From: Microbacterium paraoxydans
Lineage (GTDB): Bacteria; Actinomycetota; Actinomycetes; Actinomycetales; Microbacteriaceae
NCBI RefSeq assembly: GCF_018224615.1
Contig: NZ_JAGTUK010000002.1
Span: forward strand, 744,001-808,000
Direction of reading: 5' to 3'
Length of the DNA: 64,000 nt
The notes beneath the pieces are model-generated. The model was given only the letters and a program-made list of their open reading frames with translations. It was not told where the DNA came from and did no database searches. The number at the start of each line of letters is the position of its first letter. The first letter of the stretch is position 1. Below are positions 8,554 through 15,701 of the stretch, piece by piece. The position numbers and the translations under genes are program-made.

Positions 8554-9234
8554 TCAGTCCGCGAGGGCGAGGGCGCGGAAGAGGTCGCGCTCGCGCAGCT
8601 GCTCGCGCCGGCTCGCGGCCGCGTCCTGCGCCCGGGTGGGAACCTCTCGGCCCGTGGTGCGCCGGTACAGTTCGTCGATCAGCGCGGTCGCCAGGTCGAC
8701 GAGCTTCGCGATCTCGCGGTCGTCGCGGTCGATCCACACGCAGCGCGGCTCGTCGTGCACGGGGGCGAAGTCGACGTGCTCCTCCCACACGAACAGCGTG
8801 CGCTCGGCGCCGAGCACGTGCTGCTGCCACCACACCTGACGCAGGTAGGTGCGCGGGATGCCGCGGAACGCCTTGTTGGTGGTCTTGATCTCGGCGAGGC
8901 GGATGCGACCCTCGGCGTCGACCGCGATGCCGTCGGGGGTGGCGAGGTGGCGGTGCTCCACCTCGGCGCGGAACAGCGCGGAGGAGGGGAGGATGCCGTG
9001 CGTGGCCGCGACCCACGCCGCGATCTCGGGCTCGCGCCGCCGGCCGTGGTCGGTATAGGCGTTGCCGCCGAAGCGCGGACCGCCGCCGAGCTTGGCGTCG
9101 GCGGCGCGCGCGATGGAGCGCTCGCTCGTGAGTCCGGCGACGTCGGTCGCGGTGATGCCGCGGGACCGTGCTCGCATCCACGCCACCCGGTCGCGCGAGT
9201 CCGCGACGATACGGGCGTGGAGTTCGGGGGTCAC
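8554..9234 (-). CDS. YqaJ-family (lambda exonuclease-like) nuclease
   Basis: This 226-residue protein has the YqaJ viral recombinase / PD-(D/E)XK fold: GITATDVAGL near the N-terminus, HGRRREPEIAAWV, then the catalytic block ATPDGIAVD...RLAEIKTT (Asp, then Glu-x-Lys), and RQVWWQQHVLGAERTLFVWEE. Relatives are phage exonucleases that resect double-stranded ends with a single-strand annealing partner. No recombinase or phage gene is near, so it is a stand-alone host copy or relic. The GTG start at 9234 lacks a Shine-Dalgarno. TAGGGT at 9241-9246 on its strand ends six bases before it, which fits leaderless transcription. Confidence 0.8.
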   Translation of the reverse strand: MTPELHARIVADSRDRVAWMRARSRGITATDVAGLTSERSIARAADAKLGGGPRFGGNAYTDHGRRREPEIAAWVAATHGILPSSALFRAEVEHRHLATPDGIAVDAEGRIRLAEIKTTNKAFRGIPRTYLRQVWWQQHVLGAERTLFVWEEHVDFAPVHDEPRCVWIDRDDREIAKLVDLATALIDELYRRTTGREVPTRAQDAAASRREQLRERDLFRALALAD

Positions 9235-9307
9235 CTGAAAACCCTAACCCCGCGCGCCGACGCTCCCTTCCCGTACACGCCGCGGGGCCGCGGTGGCCGC
9301 CGCGGAT

Positions 9308-9531
9308 TTGGGGCCCGCCCCGCACTGGGGTAGAGTGGAGCCAACCGAAGACCGCTGGTCATCGTCGTGTGCGCAAGCACGCAGCGATCGAAGCTCTGCA
9401 TCGCAGGGGCCCGCGCAGGTGTCACGAACTTCCGAGCTCCGTGCGCTTGCGCCGGAGCTCTTCTCTTTGCAGGGGGTCGGAGGCCGGCGCCCCACCACCG
9501 TGCGGCGCCTCGTACACATCAAGGAGTGACC
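9308..9531 (+). promoter_or_regulatory. rplJL promoter and L10-type leader RNA
   Basis: TTGGGG (9308-9313), a 17-bp spacer and TAGAGT (9331-9336) form a good vegetative promoter. The roughly 190 bases that follow up to the rplJ ATG are non-coding and can fold (for example GAGCTCCG / CGGAGCTC arms near 9434-9462). They sit where the ribosomal protein L10 leader lies, the RNA that binds L10(L12)4 and shuts down its own operon. I identify it by position and structure, not by a covariance search. An AAGGAG site precedes the ATG. Confidence 0.7.
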
Positions 9532-10020
9532 ATGGCGCAGAAGGATGCATCGGTCGCCGAGCTCACGAAGTCATTCGAGAACTCGAACGCCGTCCTGCTG
9601 ACCGAGTACCGCGGTCTGACGGTTGCCCAGCTCAAGCAGCTGCGCAACAGCATCCGTCAGGACGCCGAGTACGCCGTGGTGAAGAACACGCTGACCAAGA
9701 TCGCCGCCAACAAGGCCGGCATCTCCTCGCTGGACGACGACCTCAAGGGTCCGTCGGCCGTCGCGTTCGTGCACGGTGACTTCGTCGCCACTGCCAAGGC
9801 TCTGCGTGACTTCGCCAAGGCCAACCCGCTTCTGGTGATCAAGTCCGGCATCTTCGAGGGCAAGGCCCTCACCGCCGACGAGGTCAACACGTACGCCTCG
9901 CTCGAGAGCCGTGAGGTTCTGCTGGCGAAGGCCGCGGGAATGATGAAGGCGACGATGGGCAAGGCTGCCGCCACCATCGACGCGCTTCGCGAAAAGCTGG
10001 AGACCGCAGAGGCCGCGTAA
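9532..10020 (+). CDS. rplJ: 50S ribosomal protein L10
   Basis: This 162-residue protein forms the base of the L7/L12 stalk. It has the family's N-terminal rRNA-binding part (VAELTKSFENSNAVLLTEYRGLTVAQLKQLRNSIR, then YAVVKNTLTKIAA) and a C-terminal helix that holds L12 dimers. The ATG at 9532 was chosen over upstream in-frame starts because it has AAGGAG at the right distance and gives the normal length. It is followed 48 bp later by rplL. Confidence 0.98.
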   Translation: MAQKDASVAELTKSFENSNAVLLTEYRGLTVAQLKQLRNSIRQDAEYAVVKNTLTKIAANKAGISSLDDDLKGPSAVAFVHGDFVATAKALRDFAKANPLLVIKSGIFEGKALTADEVNTYASLESREVLLAKAAGMMKATMGKAAATIDALREKLETAEAA

Positions 10021-10068
10021 GCGTCCGGCGATCTCGTCAACACCACCCCATCTATTAGGAGATACATC

Positions 10069-10452
10069 ATGGCGAAGCTCACCACCGAGGAGCTGCTCGA
10101 GCAGTTTGCCGGCCTCACCCTCATCGAGCTGAACGACTTCGTGAAGGCGTTCGAGGAGAAGTTCGAGGTCACCGCTGCTGCCCCCGTCGCCGTTGCCGGT
10201 GCCGCCGGTGGCGCAGGCGAGGCTGCCGCCGAGGAGGAGAAGGACTCGTTCGACGTCATCCTCGAGGCTGCTGGCGACAAGAAGATCCAGGTCATCAAGG
10301 CCGTCCGCGAGCTCACCTCGCTCGGCCTCGGCGAGGCCAAGGCCGTCGTCGACGGTGCTCCGAAGGCTGTCCTTGAGGGCGCCAACAAGGAGACGGCCGA
10401 GAAGGCCAAGGCTGCTCTGGAAGAGGCCGGCGCGACCGTCACCCTCAAGTAA
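10069..10452 (+). CDS. rplL: 50S ribosomal protein L7/L12
   Basis: This 127-residue acidic protein has an N-terminal dimerisation domain ([30 protein letters not shown]), an Ala/Gly hinge (residues about 36-55), and the C-terminal factor-binding domain ([46 protein letters not shown]). It recruits translation GTPases to the ribosome. AGGAGA lies just before the ATG. It ends in a strong terminator. Confidence 0.98.
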   Translation: MAKLTTEELLEQFAGLTLIELNDFVKAFEEKFEVTAAAPVAVAGAAGGAGEAAAEEEKDSFDVILEAAGDKKIQVIKAVRELTSLGLGEAKAVVDGAPKAVLEGANKETAEKAKAALEEAGATVTLK

Positions 10453-10474
10453 TTCCAGCGCACCAGCGCTTCTG

Positions 10475-10508
10475 CGAAGGCCCCGGGTCCGTCCCGGGGC
10501 CTTCGTGC
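10475..10508 (+). terminator. Terminator after rplL
   Basis: A perfect 13-bp stem (10475-10487 with 10493-10505) has a 5-base loop. The T-tract is weak, as is common in high-GC genomes. It separates rplJL from the convergent lacI gene. Confidence 0.8.
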
Positions 10509-10527
10509 GTTCCGGGGCGGGTGCGGG

Positions 10528-11532
10528 TCAGCGCGGCGGAGCGGTGGAGCTGCGCACGACGAGCGACGAGGGGGCGGACACGCGCTCGAGTGGCGCCTCC
10601 GGTTCGTCCATGCGCCGGGTGAGGAGCCGGACGGCCTCGTGCCCCTGCTCGCGCGGCGACTGCCCGATCGTGGTGAGGGCGAACATGTCGGCGTGCTCGT
10701 GGTCGTCGATGCCGACCACGCTCAGCTCGGTCGGCACCGCGATCCCCAGTCGCCGGGCGGCGATGATCGCGCCGATGGCGGCCTCGTCGCACACCCCGAC
10801 GATCGCGGTCGGGCGGTTCCGGCGGTCGCCGAGGAGCCCCGCGGCCGCCGTGTAGCCCCCGGGCATGGTGGGAGCGGCGCCCACGACGCGCGCGTGTGCG
10901 TCGAGCCCGGCCGCGCGGAGAGCGCCGTGGTAGCCGTCGAGCCGTTGCTCGTCCCCGTAGCTCAGCTCGCCCGTGTCGGTCGAGCCCCCGACGAACGCGA
11001 TGTCCGCATGACCGAGCTCGATCAGGTGCTCGGTCGCGATGCGGGCGGCGGCCGTGTCGTCGATCGAGACCGCGCTGGATCCCTCGCTGTAGGGCCCGAC
11101 GCTGACGAGGGGGCGACCGGTGCGGTGCAGTCGCTCGAGCTCGCGCGCGCTCGGCTGGATGCCGACCGCGATGATGCCGTCGAACCGGCGCCCGGGGAGC
11201 ACGGTCTCGAACAGCCGCTCCCTGGTCTGCGAGCCCTCGGGCACGCCGTAGAGCGACAGGTCGTAGTCGAGTGCCAGCAGCGACTCCTGCACGCCGGCGA
11301 GCAGTTCGGCGAAGAACCAGCGGTCGATGGGCGGCATCACGAGTCCGACGGTCTGCGTGCGACCGGTCGCCAGGCTGGTGGCGGAGGAGTGTGCGACGTA
11401 GGCGAGGGCATCGGCGGCATCCATCACGCGGCGCCGCGTCTTCTCCGACACGTAACCGCGTCCGCTCAGCGCCCGACTCGCGGTGGCCTTGGACACTCCG
11501 GCACGGGACGCGACGTCCGCGATCGTGCTCAT
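10528..11532 (-). CDS. LacI family transcriptional repressor
   Basis: This 334-residue protein has an N-terminal helix-turn-helix (STIADVASRAGVSKATASRALSGRGYVSEKTRRRV) and a periplasmic-binding-like effector domain (VGLVMPPIDRWFFAELLAGVQESL, then FDGIIAVG and VVGIDDHEHADMFALTTIGQSPREQG). The ATG at 11532 was taken instead of one eight codons upstream because GGAGGA lies five bases before it. It diverges from an alpha-glucoside-type ABC importer. Three palindromes in the shared 286-bp gap (11621, 11647, 11746) look like its operators, so it probably represses both the importer and itself until a sugar binds. Confidence 0.93.
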   Translation of the reverse strand: MSTIADVASRAGVSKATASRALSGRGYVSEKTRRRVMDAADALAYVAHSSATSLATGRTQTVGLVMPPIDRWFFAELLAGVQESLLALDYDLSLYGVPEGSQTRERLFETVLPGRRFDGIIAVGIQPSARELERLHRTGRPLVSVGPYSEGSSAVSIDDTAAARIATEHLIELGHADIAFVGGSTDTGELSYGDEQRLDGYHGALRAAGLDAHARVVGAAPTMPGGYTAAAGLLGDRRNRPTAIVGVCDEAAIGAIIAARRLGIAVPTELSVVGIDDHEHADMFALTTIGQSPREQGHEAVRLLTRRMDEPEAPLERVSAPSSLVVRSSTAPPR

Positions 11533-11595
11533 CGGTCCTCCTCGACCAGGGTCCACCTCGGCGTGGTGCGGGCGGTTGCCGCGCTCGACGGGTGA

Positions 11596-11632
11596 CAGCG
11601 TAGCGGCTCGATCGGGGAAAAGGAACCGGTTC
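11596..11632 (-). promoter_or_regulatory. Putative lacI promoter with operator palindrome
   Basis: On the minus strand TACGCT (11596-11601) is a likely -10. The perfect 12-bp palindrome GGAACCGGTTCC (11621-11632) lies over the expected -35 region, which fits autorepression. Confidence 0.5.
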
Positions 11633-11646
11633 CACAGCGCGCGGGA

Positions 11647-11658
11647 GGGAGCGCTCCC
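11647..11658. promoter_or_regulatory. LacI-type operator palindrome, GGGAGCGCTCCC
   Basis: A perfect 12-bp palindrome with A on both outer sides. It matches 13 of 14 bases of the known CebR-type operator TGGGAGCGCTCCCA of Actinobacteria. It lies midway between the two divergent promoters. Confidence 0.65.
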
Positions 11659-11711
11659 ATATCGGGGCGAACAGCGCGCGCGAATGGTTGTGAGCTTGTG
11701 ACCCTTGCGTG

Positions 11712-11757
11712 TTGTGCGGGAAGCGAGCCGCCAGTATGTTGGCCTGGAATCGGTTCC
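11712..11757 (+). promoter_or_regulatory. Sugar ABC operon promoter with overlapping operator
   Basis: TTGTGC (11712-11717), a 17-bp spacer and TATGTT (11735-11740) make a sigma-70-like promoter. The near-palindrome GGAATCGGTTCC (11746-11757, one mismatch) covers the expected transcription start, so a bound LacI protein would block initiation. Confidence 0.6.
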
Positions 11758-11818
11758 CGAATCGACGCCGGTGCTGGCGACGGACGGCGGGACCCTGTAC
11801 TCGAAGAGGAGAATTCAC

Positions 11819-13135
11819 ATGGCTCTGTCACAGCGTTCCCGGCTGGTCGTGCCGCTGGCCCTCATGGGCGTCGCGGGCATCGCCCTCGCCGGTTGCGGGG
11901 CTCCGGGCGGTGCGCCGAGCACCGGAGGCGGCGGAGGCGATGACGCCACCGTCACGATCTACGGCACGATCGTCGACTCGGAGGCGGAACTCCTCCAGGA
12001 ATCGTGGAAAGACTGGGCCGAAGAGAACAACATCACCATCAAGTACGAGGGCAGCCAGGACTTCGAGACCCAGCTCGGCACCCGCGCTCAGGGCGGCAAC
12101 CCGCCGGACATCGCGATCTTCCCGCAGCCGGGCCTGTTCGCCGACTTCGCCGACCGCGGCTTCCTGAAGCCCGCGCCGGAAGAGGTCGAGAAGAACGCCA
12201 ACGAGTACTGGACCGAGGACTGGGTGGCCTACGGCACCGTCGACGACACGTTCTACGGCGCGCCGCTCATGGCCAACGTCAAGGGCTGGATCTGGTACTC
12301 CCCGGCGAAGTTCGCCGAGTGGGGCGTCGAAGTGCCCAAGACTCTCGACGAGATGTCGGCGCTGACCGAGACGATCCAGGCGGCCACGGGCACTCCCGCC
12401 TGGTGCGCGGGCTTCGAGTCCGGCACGGCGACCGGCTGGCCGGGCACCGACTGGGTCGAGGACTACGTGCTGCGCCAGTCCGGCCCGGACGTCTACGACC
12501 AGTGGGTCACCAACGAGGTGAAGTTCACCGACCCGCAGATCAAGGAGGCGTTCGACGCGGTCGGGCAGATCCTGCTCAACCCGGCCAACGTGAACGCGGG
12601 CTTCGGTGACGTGCGTTCGATCAACTCCACCGCGTTCGGCGACGTGGCGCCCAAGCTCGCCGCCGGCGAGTGCGCGCTGACGCACCAGGCGTCGTTCCTG
12701 TCCGGCTTCTTCCCGGAGGGCACCAACATCGCCGAGGACGGCGACGTCTGGGCGTTCATGCTCCCCGGCGAGTCCGAGGACGACACCGCAGTCACGGGTG
12801 CCGGTGAGATCGTCGGCGCGTTCAGCGACTCGGAGGCCACGCAGAAGGTGCTCGCGTACCTCTCCAGCCCGGAGTGGGCCAACAGCCGCGTGAGCCTGGG
12901 TGGCGTCACCTCCGCCAACAACGGCCTCGACCCGGCCAACGCGAAGGACCCGATCCTCCAGGAGACCATCAAGATCCTGCAGGACCCGGACACCACGTTC
13001 CGCTTCGACGCCTCCGACCTGATGCCCGGCGCCGTGGGTGCCGGAACCTTCTGGAAGGGCATGGTCGCGTGGATCAACGGCACCTCGACCGATGAGGTGC
13101 TCACGCAGATCGAGACCGGCTGGCCGTCCAGCTGA
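11819..13135 (+). CDS. Alpha-glucoside-type ABC transporter, substrate-binding lipoprotein
   Basis: This 438-residue family 1 solute-binding protein starts at an ATG after AGAGGAGA. Its lipoprotein signal is MALSQRSRLVVPLALMGVAGIALAGC with a LAGC lipobox (Cys26). The mature protein has TIYGTIVDSEAELLQESWKDW, the QGGNPPDIAIFPQPGLFADFADRG block, NVKGWIWYSPAKFAEWGV and GWPGTDWVEDYVLRQSGPDVYDQWV. These match AglE-like receptors for alpha-glucosides such as maltose, sucrose or trehalose. The ligand is inferred. Permease genes follow, and a GH65 phosphorylase 27 kb away could process such sugars inside the cell. Confidence 0.88.
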   Translation: MALSQRSRLVVPLALMGVAGIALAGCGAPGGAPSTGGGGGDDATVTIYGTIVDSEAELLQESWKDWAEENNITIKYEGSQDFETQLGTRAQGGNPPDIAIFPQPGLFADFADRGFLKPAPEEVEKNANEYWTEDWVAYGTVDDTFYGAPLMANVKGWIWYSPAKFAEWGVEVPKTLDEMSALTETIQAATGTPAWCAGFESGTATGWPGTDWVEDYVLRQSGPDVYDQWVTNEVKFTDPQIKEAFDAVGQILLNPANVNAGFGDVRSINSTAFGDVAPKLAAGECALTHQASFLSGFFPEGTNIAEDGDVWAFMLPGESEDDTAVTGAGEIVGAFSDSEATQKVLAYLSSPEWANSRVSLGGVTSANNGLDPANAKDPILQETIKILQDPDTTFRFDASDLMPGAVGAGTFWKGMVAWINGTSTDEVLTQIETGWPSS

Positions 13136-13144
13136 TCCCGGGGG

Positions 13145-13176
13145 GAGGGGCCGCCCCGCACCAGGGGCGGCCCCTC
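13145..13176 (+). terminator. Intercistronic hairpin after the binding-protein gene
   Basis: A perfect 13-bp GC-rich stem (13145-13157 with 13164-13176) has a 6-base loop and no T-tract. Such hairpins in binding-protein operons stabilise the upstream mRNA or attenuate, so that the receptor is made in excess over the permeases. Confidence 0.7.
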
Positions 13177-13243
13177 TGCTCCCTCGGCGCGCACGACGAC
13201 GGTGCGCGCCGCTGATCCGCTCCGCGTGACGTAAGGGGAATCC

Positions 13244-14383
13244 GTGAACGCGACAGTCTTTTTCCAGTGGATCGGCTCGCTCCCGCCGATCCTGCAGGCG
13301 GTCGCCGTGGTCATCGCGTTCGCGGTGGTCGTGGCGCTGATCCTGCTCCTCGTGGACATCGCTCCACGCCGGGGCACGCAGTACACCATCATCCGGCTGG
13401 CGATGTGCCTGCTCATCCCGCTCGCGGTGATGTGGTTCTTCAACTCGTACTACTGGGCCATGGGGGTCGCGGTCCTCGTCGGTGCCCTGTTCTTCTTCCT
13501 GGACTACCGGTCGCGCGACGGAGCGGGGTACCTGATCCAGCTCGTGGCCTTCATGGCCCCGGCGATGCTGCTCCTGCTGGTCGGCCTCATCCTCCCGTCG
13601 ATCCAGACCATGTACACCTCGTTCTGGAACTCCTCGGGCAACACGTTCGTCGGCTTCGCCAACTACGTGTGGATCTTCACGCAGTCCGACGGCATCACCT
13701 CGGTCGTCAACACCATCATCTGGGTGCTGCTGGTGCCCACGATCTCGACCGTCGTCGGCCTCGCCTACGCGGTGTTCATCGATCGGACCCGCGGCGAGAA
13801 GATCTACAAGGTGCTGGTGTTCATGCCGATGGCGATCTCGTTCGTCGGCGCGAGCATCATCTGGCGGTTCATGTACGAGTACCGCGGACCCGAGTTCGAG
13901 CAGATCGGTCTGCTCAACCAGATCCTGGTGTGGTTCGGCGGCACCCCGCAGCAGTGGCTGCTCAACCAGCCGTGGAACAACCTGTTCCTGATCGTGGTGC
14001 TCATCTGGGTGCAGACCGGTTTCGCGATGGTGGTGCTGTCGGCCTCCATCAAGGGCGTCCCGGCCGAGCTGCTGGAGGCGGCCGAGCTGGACGGCGCGAA
14101 CGCCTGGCAGCGGTTCATCTCGGTGACCGTGCCGGCGATCCGCCCGGCTCTCATCGTCGTCCTCACGACGATCTCGATCGCGTCGCTGAAGGTGTTCGAC
14201 ATCGTCCGCACCATGACCGCCGGTAACTACGGCACGTCGGTGCTGGCGAACGAGATGTACACGCAGTTCTCGAAGTTCGAGGCGGGACGCAGCGCCGCGC
14301 TCTCCGTCATCCTGTTCATCCTGGTGCTGCCGATCGTCATCTACAACGCACGCCAGATCAAGAAGCAGCGGGAGATCCGATGA
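13244..14383 (+). CDS. Alpha-glucoside-type ABC transporter, permease 1
   Basis: This 379-residue permease (AglF-like) starts at GTG after AAGGGGAA. Around 80 extra N-terminal residues hold two or three extra membrane segments before the standard six, as in AglF/MalF-type proteins. The ATPase-contact loop is LEAAELDGANAWQRFISVTVPAIRPAL near residues 277-305. It ends with KKQREIR. The stop overlaps the next start (ATGA). No ATPase gene is in the operon, so a shared MsiK-like ATPase elsewhere presumably drives it. Confidence 0.9.
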   Translation: MNATVFFQWIGSLPPILQAVAVVIAFAVVVALILLLVDIAPRRGTQYTIIRLAMCLLIPLAVMWFFNSYYWAMGVAVLVGALFFFLDYRSRDGAGYLIQLVAFMAPAMLLLLVGLILPSIQTMYTSFWNSSGNTFVGFANYVWIFTQSDGITSVVNTIIWVLLVPTISTVVGLAYAVFIDRTRGEKIYKVLVFMPMAISFVGASIIWRFMYEYRGPEFEQIGLLNQILVWFGGTPQQWLLNQPWNNLFLIVVLIWVQTGFAMVVLSASIKGVPAELLEAAELDGANAWQRFISVTVPAIRPALIVVLTTISIASLKVFDIVRTMTAGNYGTSVLANEMYTQFSKFEAGRSAALSVILFILVLPIVIYNARQIKKQREIR

Positions 14384-15342
14384 CCGACACGCTTGGTACC
14401 GAGACCCCGGCCAGCACGCGCGCGATCACGACCGGTGGTGGCCTCGACGGCGCCGCCGGACGCGCACGGAAGAAGCTGTCCCGTCCGTGGGCATCCGCCG
14501 CGTCGATCGTCATCGCGGTGCTGTGGACGATCCCGACGCTGGGGCTGTTCATCTCGTCGTTCCGTCCGCGCGACGACATCCAGTCCACGGGATGGTGGAC
14601 GTTCTTCGCCAACCCGCAGGTGACGCTCGAGAACTACGTCGACGTGCTGCAGTCGGGCACGACGCAGCTGACGATCCTCGAGTCGTTCATCAACTCGATA
14701 GCCATCACCATCCCGGCCACGATCATCCCGCTGATGATCGCGGCGATGGCGGCGTACGCGTTCGCGTGGATCGACTTCAAGGGCCGCAACGCGCTGTTCA
14801 TCTTCGTGTTCGCGCTGCAGATCGTGCCGATCCAGATGGCCCTGGTGCCGCTGCTCAGCTCGTTCTCGCGCGGCCTCAACCTGTTCGGACTGCAGGTCAC
14901 GCTGCCGCTCGGCGCGTCGGACGGCTACGCGCAGGTGTGGATCGCGCACTCGATGTTCGCGCTGCCGTTGGCGATCTACCTGCTGCACAACTTCATGTCG
15001 GAGATCCCCGGTGAGATCATCGAGGCCGCCCGCGTGGACGGCGCCTCGCGGGGGCAGATCTTCTTCCGGGTCGTGTTGCCGCTGACCATGCCCGCGATCG
15101 CCTCCGTGGCGATCTTCCAGTTCCTGTGGGTGTGGAACGACCTGCTCGTGGCGCTGGTGTTCGCGGACGGCGCGGCGGCGCCGATCACGAAGCTGCTGGC
15201 CGAGATCACCGGAACCCGCGGCAACGACTGGTACCTGCTCACGGCGGGCGCCTTCGTGTCGATCATCATCCCGCTCATCGTGTTCTTCGCCCTGCAGCGC
15301 TACTTCGTGCGCGGGCTGCTGGCGGGCTCGACGAAGGGCTGA
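14380..15342 (+). CDS. Alpha-glucoside-type ABC transporter, permease 2
   Basis: This 320-residue permease (AglG/MalG-like) has a variable cytosolic N-terminus (residues 1-35) and six membrane segments. The EAA loop is EAARVDGASRGQIFFRVVLPLTMPAIASVAIFQFLWVWNDLL, and the usual C-terminal FALQRYFVRGLLAGSTKG follows. It pairs with permease 1 as the heterodimer. The gene is the last of the operon, with a 20-bp stem terminator 9 bp beyond the stop. Confidence 0.93.
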   Translation: MTDTLGTETPASTRAITTGGGLDGAAGRARKKLSRPWASAASIVIAVLWTIPTLGLFISSFRPRDDIQSTGWWTFFANPQVTLENYVDVLQSGTTQLTILESFINSIAITIPATIIPLMIAAMAAYAFAWIDFKGRNALFIFVFALQIVPIQMALVPLLSSFSRGLNLFGLQVTLPLGASDGYAQVWIAHSMFALPLAIYLLHNFMSEIPGEIIEAARVDGASRGQIFFRVVLPLTMPAIASVAIFQFLWVWNDLLVALVFADGAAAPITKLLAEITGTRGNDWYLLTAGAFVSIIIPLIVFFALQRYFVRGLLAGSTKG

Positions 15343-15350
15343 CGCGTTCC

Positions 15351-15404
15351 ACGAAAGGTGCCGCGGGCGGACTGCGTACAGCAGCCGCCCGCGGCACCTT
15401 TCGT
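15351..15404 (+). terminator. Strong terminator after the sugar ABC operon
   Basis: A perfect 20-bp stem (15351-15370 with 15385-15404) has a 14-base loop. The arms carry ACGAAAGG / CCTTTCGT at the base. It ends the operon and insulates the surface-protein block. Confidence 0.88.
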
Positions 15405-15500
15405 CGTGTCTGGATGGGTGCCTGCGCGTCGGCGGGGCGACCCCGCGGCGGTAGCCCGGCGTTCTCAGCGATCTCACACGAAATCCCGTCGGGTTCCCGC

Positions 15501-15527
15501 GTAACGGATCGGGCCGTGCTCCGTCTC
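15501..15527 (+). promoter_or_regulatory. ECF-sigma-like promoter of large exoprotein 1
   Basis: GTAACG (15501-15506), 15 bp, CGTCTC (15522-15527). The same two hexamers with identical spacing lie before the two related genes downstream (19468 and 20349). The leader to the ATG is about 170 bases. The rest of 15343-15701 holds only the operon terminator and this promoter; I see no other gene in it. Confidence 0.65.
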
Positions 15528-15701
15528 ATCACGTAGGGACGATCTGGGGACGTCCGCTCGGGGGTGGAGCGATCCGGTCCGGATGTATGGGGCATCCGGT
15601 CCGGCCGTCGGCAGTCGTGTCTGCGTGCGCCGTGGCAGGAGTGTGCCGTGGCGGCGCGTCCGCAGCGAAAGCTGAAATCGGAAGCCAGAAAGACACAACA
15701 G

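Noticed and set aside
8554..9234. A prophage remnant around the YqaJ-type nuclease.
   Set aside because: No integrase, structural or lysis gene and no att-like repeats in the surrounding sequence.
15564..15701. An in-frame upstream extension of exoprotein 1 to 15564.
   Set aside because: It would put a long Arg-rich stretch before the signal peptide; the start at 15702 matches the start of both paralogues.
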